Below, piece after piece: positions 23,221-34,550 of a stretch of DNA of 64,000 bases. Location: the NCBI GenBank assembly GCA_037126765.1, contig JBBCBC010000056.1:372001-436000 (forward strand). Reading direction: 5' to 3'. The translations under genes were made by a program, and so were the position numbers. Positions within the stretch are counted from its first letter, which is position 1. Each line of letters begins with the position of its first letter. The notes beneath the pieces were generated by a model that worked only from the letters and a program-made list of their open reading frames with translations, was not told the DNA's origin and did no database searches. The DNA comes from Stenogyne calaminthoides. Taxonomy: Eukaryota; Streptophyta; Magnoliopsida; Lamiales; Lamiaceae.

Positions 23221-24384
23221 TGTTGGTCCCGGTGGGAAAACCCATTTTGCGCGTGCGAAAGCAAACATGAATTGCGATGCATATAAAAACAGGGGTGAAG
23301 GAATGGTGATTACAGATTTTTCTCTTTTAAGCTCATGTGTTGTGTTTTGCTTATAATCGAATGCATATGACAATATAAGAACATAAAGCAATAAAGAACA
23401 CAACAAAGTATAGTGGTTCGGAGACTCAAGCTCCTACATCCACTCTCCCTGTTCCTAGGGAAATTCCTTCCAACTGGACTTATCACCCTCTCGGGCTCGC
23501 CTCTAGATATTTAACGAGCTCTCACTCAAACTAGACTTATCACCCTCTCAGGTTCGCCTCGGGACTTATCTCCCTCTCGGGCTTGCCTCTTAGATGTTTA
23601 ACGAGTTCACACTCCAATCGGGACTTATCACCCTCTCAGGTTTATCTGAGTCTCAGATTTCTCATCTGAGCCTCAGGATACTTGATTCAGCACACTTCTC
23701 TTTAGCGTACCTTGTCTGATCAGGCATACTGACACTCAGGCTGACTGAGTTCAGTTCTCTGAATTCAGACATCCTGACCTTCAGGTCACTTTGACTCAGG
23801 CTATCTGATTTCTTCTTTGCCTGATCTGATCAGCTCGACTGATCAGATCAACACATCTTCAGATCAACATCTCAGGATAGCATCAGGTCAGTACATTAGG
23901 TTTAGCATATCAGTTTAGCACATCTGATCTCAATCACGTCTGATCTTGATCATCTGCTCATCTTCATATCTGATCTCGATCACGTCTGATCTCGATCAGT
24001 CTCATCTGCTCCTCTTCTGATCTGCAACCTTCTCTTCTGATCTTCTGGTCAGTTTCTTTCTGATCAGCTTGTCTGCTCTTCTGATCACCGTATCAGCTCG
24101 ACTGTTCTTCTGATCATCTGATCAGGTCTGTTCTGGTCATCTGATCTTCTGATCAGCTGGCTTAGCTTTTCTTCTCTTCTGATTTTGCACAGCTCATCAG
24201 TTAACTCGGAACTCATCTAACTCATCTGATCTCGATCAGTCTCGTCTGCAGCCTCGTCTGATTTCGTGAGTTCCCCCTCAATTTGTTCTCTCATTCCCCC
24301 TCAACTTGTTATCTGTATATTAGCTTCAATAACACAAGTTGATAATGTTTTGGCATAATTCATCAAAACTAAAATATCCCAACA
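23221..24384 (-). mobile_element. Solo LTR, family C, inside A2 gag
   Basis: TGTTGGTCCC to ATCCCAACA, 1,164 bp, with a perfect TATGG duplication (23216-23220 and 24385-24389). It is shorter than the copy at 18840-31840, lacking a central block near 23640. Positions 23640-24260 are packed with CTGATC/GATCAG words. It sits inside an element that is itself inside another LTR-C. Confidence 0.95.
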
Positions 24385-25072
24385 TATGGTTCTCTTTGAA
24401 GAATTGGCATATCTTGGCGAAAAATATGACTTCAAAACCAAAATTGATATCATTCTCAGTTTTCTGCCAAAGAGCTACGATCATCCTTATGTAACGTATC
24501 TAATGGAAGATATGGGGTTTACTGTGGATGATCTTGTGAGAGCCCTTACATTGGTCGAAGAGGACAATGAGCGCAAGAAAGTGAACATGGTTACAAAAGG
24601 GTCCTCTTCTATTTCTAGGCCAATTGGTGGTAAGATAAATGAAGAGACAAAAGGATTAACCAGTTCTATTCAAGCTTCAAAGATGAAAGTTTAAGTACAA
24701 AAGATCTGTTTGGAGTGTGGCGAAAGAGGACATTGGAGGTGGGCCTGTTCCAATCCCAAAAGGAATGGAAAGAAAGGTAATTCTCTCGCACTAGTTGTTG
24801 AAACTTGTTTGGCGGCGTATGCTACCCATTCATGGGTAGTGGATACGGGATCCACTGATCATGTTTGTTTCACGTTACAGGGGTTCAAGCGGACCCGACA
24901 ACTTAGTGGAAGAGAGATCCTCGTCATGCTAGGCGATGCTACGAGAGTGGCAGCTGAAGCAGTGGGAGACGTGCACCTGTCTTTTGAAGATGAGAGTTTA
25001 ATTTTAAGAGATCTTCTTTATGTTTCTGTTTTTCGTAAAAAACCTTATTTCAGTTTCAAAACTATTTGCTGA
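24385..25072 (+). pseudogene. A2 gag C-terminus and protease
   Basis: Gag resumes with SFLPKSYDHPYVTYL. One in-frame TAA at 24692-24694 separates it from a classic zinc knuckle, CLECGERGHWRWAC (C-x2-C-x4-H-x4-C, about 24716-24757), which binds element RNA. The aspartic protease follows, with WVVDTGSTDHVC and the catalytic Asp-Thr-Gly at 24842-24850. It then runs through the REILVMLGDATRVAAEAVG region to a frameshift near 25045. The two ORFs on either side of the TAA are in the same frame, so gag-protease was one polyprotein. The protease cuts that polyprotein during particle maturation. Confidence 0.9.
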
Positions 25073-26300
25073 TGGATATTCTGTTCGTTTTAATGAACAT
25101 GTAATTGTTTTTCATAACAATGTGGTTATCTGTCATGGAACATTACGGAACAATCTCTACATTATTAACTGTGCACATCACACACACAATGCATCCTATA
25201 ACTCATCTACTATTTCGAGCAAAAGGAAACGTTCGACCAATGTGAACGAGACACTTCTTTGGCACCTAAGATTAGGTCATGTTAATCCAAAAAGGATCCA
25301 AAGGTTGGTGCAAGATGGTTCATTGGAGTCTTTTCTGGTTGAAGATTTTCCAACTTGTGAATCATGTTTGGAGGGTAAAATGACCAAGAGGGCATTTGGA
25401 TACAAGGGGCTTAGAGCTAAAGAAGTGTTGGAGATCGTTCACACCGATGTATGTGGTCCATTGCAAATCAAAGCAAGAGGCGGCTACGAGTATTTCATTA
25501 TGTTTATCGATGATTACTCACGCTATGGATACATTTTCCTAATGAAGCATAAATCTGAGACCTTTGATAAATTCAAAGAATTTAAGGCTCAAGCAGAGAA
25601 TCATAAGGAAAAACGTTTCAAGTTTCTACGATCCGATCGTGGAGGCAAATACCTCAGCGATGAATTCTTGAACTACTTGTCGGAAGAAGGGATTGCATCC
25701 CAGTTGACTGCACCCGGTACCCCTCAACAAAATGGGGTTGCAGAACGAAGAAACTGAACACTTCTAGAAATGGTAAGATCAATGATGAGTTATGCGGATT
25801 TACCAAAATCGTTTTGGGGTTACGCCTTGCAAACATCGGCTTATATTATGAACTTAGTGTCATCCAAATCGGTTCCAAAAACTCCTAGGGAGTTGTGGAC
25901 GGGGCGAAAGCCCAGCTTAGGACACATGAGGATCTGGGGGTGTCCGACATACGTGTTGGATAAGGAAGCCGGGAAATTGGATGCACATTTGGAATTAAGG
26001 TTGTTTATAGAATACCCCAAAGGAACGAAGGGATGCATCTTCTATGGTCCCGAAGATCAAAAGGTCGTAATCAGTACGCACTTTAGATTTTTAGAAGAAG
26101 ACTATATGAACGATAAAAAGCCTAGAAGCGAGATTACTTTGGAAGAACTTAAGGGGCCAACTCCGTTGCCAACTGTACAAGAAGACATACCACGCGTCAC
26201 GCCTACACAACCGGAACCTCATCGTAGTGGGAGGGTTGTCAGACAACCCGAACGATTCTTAGGGATCGGAGAGTCCTCGAACTTGATCTCGGGAGAAGAA
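25020..26300 (+). pseudogene. A2 integrase
   Basis: Pre-integrase zinc region LLWHLRLGHVNPKR and CESCLEGK, then the integrase core with Asp in HTDVCGP, Asp in SDRGGKY and Glu in NGVAERRN. The frame from 25020 ends at a stop at 25755-25757, where A1 has the Arg codon AGA in RRNRTLL: AACTGAAC here, AACAGAAC in A1, i.e. a CAG/CTG site. From 25770 the frame continues without a break through ELWTGRKPSLGHMRIWGCP to the chromodomain-free C-terminal region. All three catalytic residues are present. Confidence 0.92.
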
Positions 26301-27876
26301 TCAGATCCATTGTCCTACAACGAGGCGATCCAAGATAAGGATGCAACATCTTGGCAAACAGCAATGGAAGCCGAGATGGGTTCAATGGATCACAATAAAG
26401 TGTGGGAGCTAGTCGAACCACTTAATGGGCTAAAACCCATTGGATGCAAGTGGGTATACAAGAGAAAAAGGGGACCGGAAGGTTGAAACCTTTAAAGCGA
26501 GACTCGTGGCGAAAGGGTACACTCAGAAAGAAGGGATCGACTCTGAGGAAACCTTTTCGCCTGTAGCCATGCTCAAGTCCATCTGAATTCTCTTGTCGAT
26601 TGCTGCACATCTAGATTTTGAGATCTGGCAAATGGATGTCAAGACAGCTTTCCTCAACGGAAGTCTTGACGAAGAAATCTATATGCAACAACCCGAAGGC
26701 TTCATTGAAAAAGGCCAAGAGCATCTGGTTTGCAAGCTAAAGAAGTCCATTTATGGGCTGAAGCAGGCATCCCGTGCTTGGAATCAGTGTTTTGATCAAG
26801 TTATAAAATCCTACGGTTTTGATCAAAACAGTTTCGAAAGTTGTGTGTATAAAAAGTGTGACGGAACTGCCTTGGTATTCTTGGTACTATACGTAGACGA
26901 CATTCTGCTCATCGGGAATGATGTAAAGATGTTGTCAGACGTAAGGGCATGGCTGTCAAAACAGTTTGATATGAGGGACTTGGGAGAAGCCGGTCACGTC
27001 CTAGGGATCAAGATCACTCGAGATCGCAAGAAAATGATGATCGGGCTTTCGCAAGCTTCATACATAGATACCGTTTTGAAGCGATTCAGCATGCAAGATT
27101 CCAAGAAAGGCTTTGTACCTTTCAGACATGGAATCCATCTATCCAAGAAAATGTGTCCCAAGACACAAAAGGAAATAGATGACATGAAAGGCATCCCTTA
27201 TACTTCGGCTGTGGGAAGCCTCATGTACGCGATGTTGTGCACGAGACCGGATATCTGCTTCGCCGTAGGAATGGTTGCAAGATATCAAAGTAACCCTGTG
27301 AAAGAGCATTGGACTGCGGTTAAGAACATTCTTAAGTATCTGAAGAGGACACGGGACAGAATGTTGGTTTATCAATAGGACAGTCTAATCCCCATCGACT
27401 ATACGGACTCAGATTTCCAATCAGACATAGACTCCAGAAAGTAATCCTCGGGTAGTGTGTTTTGTATGGGGGGAGGAGCCATGACATGGAGAAGCGTTAA
27501 GCAGAAATGCATTGTTGATTCTACCATGAAAGCCGAATATGTAGCTGCTTGTGAAGCAGCGAAAGAAGCGGTTTGGCTCAAGAACTTCCTGGTGGACTTC
27601 GACGTCGTTCCGAATTTGCCCAGCACGATCATGGTCTACTGTGATAATGCCGGAGCAGTTGTAAATTCTAGGAAACCGAGAGCCCACAAGGCCAGCAAAC
27701 ACATAGAAAGAAAATACCATCTTATACGAGAAATCGTTAAGAGATGAGATATAGAGTTGACAAAGATTGCATCTGAAGACAACCTAGCAGATCCATTCAC
27801 AAAGGGTCTGCCTCAGAGTACATTCGAGAGACATGTGGAAGGAATGGGTGTCAAGAGCATTGTCAATCTGCTTTGA
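26301..27876 (+). pseudogene. A2 reverse transcriptase and RNase H
   Basis: RT begins in the 25770-26486 frame (AMEAEMGSMDHNKVWELV, GCKWVYKRKRGP), shifts frame near 26483 and continues at 26593-27378 with MDVKTAFLNG, IYGLKQASRAW and YVDD at 26890-26901. A TAG at about 27376-27378 (CAATAGGAC; A1 has CAATCAGAC) separates RNase H. RNase H at 27457-27747 has KQKCIVDSTMKAEYVAACEA, then VYCDNAGAVVNS with its catalytic Asp, and KHIERKYHLIRE. After one more stop, the polyprotein ends at TGA 27874-27876, shared with A1. Only a few breaks disable it, and several are at CAG/CTG sites. Confidence 0.93.
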
Positions 27877-27965
27877 GTATAAGTGGGAGAAATATTATTA
27901 GGTTCGTGTGGGGTGACATTATATGTCACATAGAACACGAGACATGCTGTAGTATACTTAAAAGC

Positions 27966-27989
27966 AGACTTTGAGTATAAGTGGGAGAT
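27966..27989 (+). other. Polypurine tract of A2
   Basis: GAGTATAAGTGGGAGAT directly before TGTTGGGG of the 3' LTR; matches A1 at 9308-9325. Confidence 0.82.
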
Positions 27990-28078
27990 TGTTGGGGTTA
28001 TACTGAAAAGTATGCTTTTACTTTATATAACCAAACTGAATTTCTTATTTATTTTACTGAAATAAATTATTTATCACA

Positions 28079-29767
28079 TGTTGGGGAATGAGTTGCACAG
28101 ATCTATTCGGGGTGAATATTTAAATACAAATTTAATTCTTTAATTATTACTAGCATGAATTAATCCTATATTAATTCAAATAATAATTGCAACAACATAT
28201 CATGCATATAATAAGCCACGTAAAACGTACGCATGCGGAATCTATGGGTTTACGTGAATGTACCTCTCGGGATGGCAGTGAATTCGGTTGGACGGACTAA
28301 CCAAAAGGACTTCTCAAGTATTCCCTTAGCCCTTGCTCAACTATCCGGTGGAAGGACACTTGTCGAACAATTAACAAAAGGAAAAAATAAACTTTGTTGC
28401 ACCACTTATGTGGATTTGCTACTTTTTCCAGCACATGGAATTGTACTTGGAAATGAAACAATCATCCCCTATTTATAGGATAGAGGTGGTCGAATTTTTC
28501 AGTAGAAAACCAATGTGGGAAAAGACTTTTCTTGATCACCAAGAAATCTTGAATATATCTCCTATATTATTTTTTCCATAATTAAAATATTCCACAAAAA
28601 TCCCACCTCCTCAATATATGGAATTTTCGAAAATTTGGAGTGCAAGATTCCAAGATTTGGATCTTCTTGAATTTATGAGATATTCTTGTATTTCAAGAAA
28701 TACATATCTTCCATAATATCTTTTCAAGAAAATCAAGAAAATCTTTCTTGCCCTCTATTTTCAAAATTTCGAAATATCCCTTATGAATAACCAAGTGGGA
28801 GATTTCTTGAATTTAATGAGATAATCTTGTATTCCAAGAATACATATCTTCATTCCATAACAAAATTCAAAGAAAATCTTTCTCCCTCTTTTATCCATAA
28901 ATTTCGAAAATTTAGAGGAAAAATAAGCAACAATATTTATTTTATTTTAATCACCTTTTCAGTTAATGGACTATTTGTTGGGCTACTCAGGGGGCATTTA
29001 GGAGAATTAAGATTGGACCTTCTAATGGACCTTGAATATCTAATATTGAGCCACAATATAATTCAAGCCCATAAATATTAATTAATCCCACTACATAATT
29101 AATATTGCACTATCCATCTTAACCCATATTACGATCAATATGGCTCCGGTCATTATTTCCGGGTGTTTAAGATTATCTATTAATTAATTCAAGCCCAATA
29201 GCTTAATTTAATTCTTTTATCCTTGGTCAAGGAACGTTCAACAAATAGCTTTCTAATTAATTAATATCTTTTATCCTCCCAGGGATCAATCAAACAAGTT
29301 TCAACATTATTATCCAATCACATGTGACTAATAATTCCCAAGATAAAAAGTATTGAATCTCTTTGATTATTTACCCATGATGAGTCAAAGCAATATTATC
29401 ACCCTCGAGGGGAAGATTAAAACAAATCAAACAAGCGTCTAATTCTTCCTTTTACCAAGATTCTTCCTGTAGGTCTATTAAATCTTAGCAATCAGTGTAT
29501 CTCTTGGTCAAGACAAACCAATATTGCCCTCAAGATAAAAAGTGTTGAATTCTCTAGGTCGTGAATTAAAGTTACAGGGATAAGTTAAAATGATAGTTAT
29601 CAATCCCTACAATGTAACACGACTATTTGAACAAGTTATGCAGAAATATATGTAACATTCAATCATATTTAAAGCATCCGATAAAACAATTTATTTCAAA
29701 GAAATAAGTTCGAAAATTTAGTTTTTTATACAAAGTAAAAAGCATACTTTTCAAGATAATCCCAACA
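28079..29767 (-). mobile_element. Inverted solo LTR, family A, in the A2 3' LTR
   Basis: Reverse orientation LTR-A: starts TGTTGGGGAATG and ends ATCCCAACA on +, with a perfect TCACA duplication (28074-28078 and 29768-29772). Its TATA box on - is at 28470-28477. The ORF at 28233-28478 is LTR sequence. Confidence 0.94.
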
Positions 29768-30997
29768 TCACATGCCTTAGACCTCAATATGAATGAATGT
29801 TATATATATTTATTGCATACCCGTTTGATAAAGTCAGTACATGTTACGTTGTAGTGAATTTGGTGATACCAGATCATAGAAGATCAAATTAACAGTTCCT
29901 CGTGACTAAGTACAAATTCACAACCCAGATGGAAATGAACAACCCATCATGAAAGGTTGAGGTGTAAAGCTCAGATTGACTTGTCTTGACCAATGGATTA
30001 CACTAGTGCATTATGATGCGCTGAAAAGGACCTACAGGAGGATAAATTCTTCGGTACTTAATATACAAGAATTAGACCTCAGTGGTTCGTTATTTCCTAA
30101 TCTTCGTTCCTTAAATAGGATATTGTGAAATTAATAACTATTGCTTTGACTTATGATGGGAAGAGAATCAATGCGATTTGATACCTTGTATCTTGGGCAA
30201 TATTATTAGTTACATGACGATTGCTAAGATTTAATACGGAGAATCGCGTGCAAGTACGACTTGCTTGATTTGTCCCTCGGTGGGCTTTTTAATCTTTATC
30301 ATACCAAATCTTGCAAGTGGAAATTTATTTCCCAGATGGATAATAATGTTGAGCGCTTTTTACTCCAAGGACAAAGATATTAATTAATATAAAGTCCTGC
30401 TCAAAGGACTTAATTAATTAATGAACTAAGATAATCTTAAACGCGGGAAATAATGACCAGGAGCCATATTATTGTGAAGTCGTAATGTGGGTTAAGATGG
30501 ATAGTTCAATATTAATTTTATAGTGGAGTAAATTAATATTAATGGGCTTGAATAATATTTTGGCTAAATATTAAAGCTTCATAGCCCATTGGAGGTCCAA
30601 TCTTAATTCTCCTAAAGGCACCTCAAATAGCCCAAACTAAAGTCCAATTAATGAAAAAGAGAAGAAAATATTTTGGCTTATTTTTCCTCATTAAATTTTC
30701 GAAAATATTGGGTAGGAAGAGAGAAAATATTTTCTTGATTTTCTTGGAAAGATTTTATAGAATATGTATTCTTGGAATACAAGATTATCCCATAAATTCA
30801 AGAAAAGTCAAAGATCTTATTTCTTTCCTAACTAATTGGAATTTTCGAAAATTCCCTTAATATTATGAGGTGGGATTTTTGTGGAATATTTTAAATATGG
30901 AGAAAAGAATATATTGGATATATTCAAGATTTCTTGGAGATCATGAAAAAGATTTTCCCATCTTATTCCTAGGTCAATTTTCGACCACCCCTAGTGT

Positions 30998-31005
30998 TAT
31001 AAATA
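30998..31005 (+). promoter_or_regulatory. LTR-A TATA box in the A2 3' LTR
   Basis: TATAAATA followed by GGGGATGA, as in the other LTR-A copies. Transcription from here would run outward into LTR-C and LINE sequence. Confidence 0.7.
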
Positions 31006-31845
31006 GGGGATGAATTTTTCATCCCCAAGTAAAAAATTCCATGTGTTGGAAAAATTAGAAATCCACAAAGGTGGTGGCCAAATATTTTATTTTCTCTTTT
31101 AAGATTAAAATCGTTCGTTGATAATCCTCCCACGGGATTACGTTCGTGGACGTGGGACATATTTGAGAAGGTACTTTGGGTTGATCCATCGTCTCAGCGG
31201 TTGTCTCTACAAGAGGTTAGTATTTATGTAATTCCTAGATTCTGCATGCTTAGGTTTTACGTTAAATACGTGTACGCATGATGTTTATTTGTTCATTAAT
31301 TATTATGTTGAATTGAATTAGGATTAATTCATGTTAGTAATTAATTGATTAATTTAAATATGTATTTAAATTCAACTCGAATAGATCCGAGCACCCCTAA
31401 TTCCCCAACAATCTTATCTGATCTCGACCAGTCTCACCTGCTTCTCTTCTGATCAGCAACCTCCTCTTCTGATCTGGTCACCTTATCTGGTCTCTTGATC
31501 AGCTTATCTTTTCTGGTCATCTGATCAGGTCACTTCTGATCATCTGATCTTCTGATCTCAGGTCCATCTGATCAGGTAACTTCTGATCAGTTGGCTTAGC
31601 TTTTCTTTTCTTCTGATTTTGCTCAGCTCATCAGTTAACTCCGGAACTCATCTTACTCATCTGATCTCGATTAGTCTCGTCTGCAGCCTCGTCTAATCTC
31701 GATCATCTTCTTCTGATTTCGTGAGTTCCCCCTCAACTTGTTCTCTCGTTCCCCCTCAACTTGTTATCTGTAAATTAGTTTGAATAACACAAGTTGATAA
31801 TGTTTTGGCATAATTCATCAAAACTAAAAATATCCCAACATGAAG

Positions 31846-31994
31846 GATGCCTTGCTTTACAAATTGCCTCTTTAGGCGCATCAACACTTCGCACCTGTGC
31901 GGCTTCCCATTCAGCAAGTTCAGCCTCTGCAGCGAGGCACACTGCCATAGGGTTATGGTTGTGTTCTTCCCAATATCTGCTATTACGTTCTTTC
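31846..31994 (-). pseudogene. LINE linker between zinc finger and RNase H
   Basis: About 149 bp of LINE coding sequence trapped between LTR-C (ends 31840) and a solo LTR-A (starts 31995). On - it reads ERNSRYWEEHNHNP and AEAELAEWEAAQ, the usual link after the zinc-finger region of plant LINEs. It is in frame with both neighbouring LINE pieces when the insertions are removed. Confidence 0.85.
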
Positions 31995-33676
31995 TATTAA
32001 GGTTATACGTGAAAGTATGTTTTTACTTTGTATAACAAACACATTTTACTCTTATTTACTGAAATAAGTCTTTTATCGTTGTTGCTTTAAATATGAATGA
32101 ATGTTAATTATTTATTGCAAAACGTTCAATATTAGTACATATTACATTGTAGTTGATGTGGTGATACCCGATCACAGAAGATCACATTAACTGTTTCTTG
32201 TAAATAAGTACATCTTCACAACCTAGATGAAATTGAACACTCAGTTGGTATAGGTTGATGTGTAAATCTCAGATTGGTTTATCTTGACCAAGGGATTACA
32301 CTAGTGCATTATGATGCGCTGAAACGGACCTATAGAGAGGATAAATTCTTTTGTACTGACTCACGGGATGAAGAATTAGACCTTAGTGGTTGTTGATTTT
32401 TTAATCTCTGTCCCTTAAATAGGATTGTGTGTAATTAATATTTATTGCTTTGATCTATGTTGAGTTTAGAATCAGATAGCGATTCTATACGTTATATTTT
32501 GGGCAACATTATTAATTACATGACAATTGCTAAGATTTAATACAGAGAAACGTGTACGAGGAAAGTCTCATTTGATTTGTCCCCTTGGTGGGCTCAAAAG
32601 TTTTATCAAACTAAATCTTGCAAGTGGAATTCGTTTCCGGTATGGATAATAATGTTGAGCTATACTTACTCCAAGGAAAAAGATATTAATTAATCTAGAG
32701 CATTCAGTGGCTTAATTAATTAATGGACAAAATAATCTTAAACACGGGAATAATAACCGAGAGCCGTATTATCGTAATATGGATTAAGATGGATAGTGCA
32801 ATATTAACTTTATAGTGGAATAAATTAATATTAATGGGCTGAATAATATTGTGGCTCAATATTGGAATTCAAAGCCCATTGGGAGGTCCAATCTTAATTC
32901 TCCTAAAGACCCCTCAAGTAGCCTAACATGAGTCCATTAATGAAAAAGTGATTAAAATAAAAGAAATAATTTATTGCCTAATTTTTCTTGAAGCTTTTGA
33001 AAATTGCAAGAAAAGAAAGAAAGAGATTTTCTTGGAAAGATTTTATGGAAGATAAGTATTCTTGGAATACAAGATTATCTCATAAATTCAAGAATCTTTG
33101 ATTTTGACTTTTATTGCATGAGATTTTCGAAAATCTCTATAATTAGAGAAGGAAGATTTTTATGGAAAATTATTTATTTGAGAGAGAATATATTGGATAT
33201 ATTCAAGATTACTTCTTGCACAAGAAATAAAGATCTTCCCATATCTTTTCCTAGCCCTAAAAATCGGCCACTTCTCTATTATAAATAGGGGATGATTTTT
33301 TTATCCCCAACACAATTACAGTCTTGAAAATATTAGAAATCCACAAAGGTGGTGCAATATATTTTTCTTTATTCCTTTATTAAATTTGTTCGTGAGTATC
33401 TTCCACCGGATAATCGAGCAAAGGACTTGGGGAATACTTGAGAAGGTGCTTAGGTTGATCTGTTCCATCGTCTCAACGATTGTCTCTACGAGGGTAAGTT
33501 TCGTGTAAACTCCTAATTCCGCATGTGTAGGACTTTACGTGAATTTACTTGTTCGCATGATGTTGTTGTGATTATTATTTAAATTAATAGGATTAATTCA
33601 TGCTAGTAATAATTGTTTATTTAAATTTGTATTTAAATTACACCTTGAATATATCCGGGCACACTATTTCCCAACA
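31995..33676 (+). mobile_element. Solo LTR, family A, inside the LINE
   Basis: LTR-A of 1,682 bp with a perfect CTTTC duplication (31990-31994 and 33677-33681). The first bases read TATTAAGG where the family has TGTTAGGG/TGTTGGGG. The TATA box is at 33280-33287 and the end is TTTCCCAACA. No internal region is present. Confidence 0.93.
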
Positions 33677-33681
33677 CTTTC

Positions 33682-34550
33682 CACACCTGCCATGCAACCA
33701 TAGCAAATAAACGCCCCTTGTTGCCATTCACCATCTGCAATGTCAGTTCTGCTACAGAGTCTACTAAGTAGACAACCTCATCTATTTCATTCCAGAGATT
33801 AACTTGCAGCCAATATTCTTTCGCAAAAACACAGACGAAGAATAAATGCCAGGAATTTTCACTCGGATGATCACACAAAATGCAGTTCGTATCATTAAAA
33901 ATATTTTTGCCTCGAAGATTTAGTTTGTGGGGTGAACAAACCCTACTAATTCTCCACAAGCAATCTTTCACTTTAGGTGGAACCCTTAGCTTCCAAAGAT
34001 GAGTCCAGTCCCCCTCAACCTCCAACTTCCGGTCGAAGACTAGTGACATTGTCAATTTGTAGCCAGACTTCACAAAATACTTCCCGTCCCTGTTGAAATG
34101 CCAAATCAATGAGTCCAAGCTGCCTCGAGGAGCAACAGGTGTCCGTAACACCTTAACAATGTCTTCCTCGTAAAAAATAGCTTCAATCAACTCACGATTC
34201 CAAAGAGACGAATCTAGAATCATTAATTCAGAACCCTTTAGTGTCTCTAGCTCGTGAATATGCGGTGTTTGGACCCAGAAATTCCACTCATAGTTCAACC
34301 ACAAATCACGCCAAACTAGAATTTCTTCACCCGACTCCACCTTCCACCGGACACCTCTTCTAACAAGTGGTTGTGCCGCCATAATTCCTGTCCAAGTATA
34401 GCTTGGATTATATCCAAGACGTGCTGATAAAAAACATCCATTTTGAAAATAACGTGCCTTAAGCACTCGACAAACAAGGGCATGAGGCTCTGTTAACATA
34501 CGCCACCCTATTTTAACCAATAAAGCTATATTAAAGAGATGTAAGTCCAT
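33682..34550 (-). pseudogene. LINE ORF2: post-RT region and zf-RVT zinc finger
   Basis: On - this starts DLHLFNIALLVKIGWRML, the conserved block after the RT core of plant LINEs, followed by RRGVRWKVESGEEILVWRDLWL. The zf-RVT zinc finger has CILCDHPSENSWHLFFVC (Cys-x2-Cys, then His and Cys). It ends in MVAWQVWK at the solo LTR-A insertion. The RT core and endonuclease are missing, as in a 5'-truncated or rearranged copy. The reading frame is open throughout and is fused in frame to a copia integrase upstream (34551-34748). Confidence 0.9.

Larger units (their letters stand above)
20076..31410 (+). mobile_element. Ty1/copia LTR retrotransposon A2
   Basis: Near-complete family A element inserted in LTR-C, with a perfect 5-bp duplication ATCTT (20071-20075 and 31411-31415). 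Order: 5' LTR, degraded primer site, leader, gag, protease, integrase, RT, RNase H, polypurine tract, 3' LTR. It has two insertions: a solo LTR-C in gag and an inverted solo LTR-A in the 3' LTR. Coding parts are closer to intact than in A1. Confidence 0.95.
27990..31410 (+). repeat. 3' LTR of A2, interrupted
   Basis: TGTTGGGG at 27990 to TTCCCCAACA at 31410, containing the inverted solo LTR-A at 28079-29767. Without the insertion and one copy of its target duplication it is about 1.73 kb. It retains the TATA box at 30998-31005 that the 5' LTR has lost. Confidence 0.94.
18840..31840 (-). mobile_element. Solo LTR, family C, split by element A2
   Basis: Starts TGTTGGTCCCG at 18840 and ends ATCCCAACA at 31840. 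It is flanked by a perfect TGAAG duplication (18835-18839 and 31841-31845) inside the LINE. The LTR itself is 18840-20075 plus 31416-31840, about 1.66 kb; the rest is A2 and its target duplication. A - strand TATA (CTATAAATAC) lies near 19530. Positions about 19640-20075 and 31416-31700 are dense in CTGATC/GATCAG. The ends resemble LTR-B, so the two families are probably related. Confidence 0.93.
18328..34550 (-). mobile_element. 5'-truncated LINE fragment split by nested LTR insertions
   Basis: Three - strand pieces form one LINE ORF2 C-terminus: 33682-34550, 31846-31994 and 18385-18839. The two interruptions are bounded by perfect target duplications (CTTTC and TGAAG). Joining at those points restores one reading frame through the zinc-finger region, linker and RNase H. 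A T9 run at 18328-18336 could be the A-tail. At 34550/34551 the LINE is joined directly to copia integrase. Confidence 0.9.
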
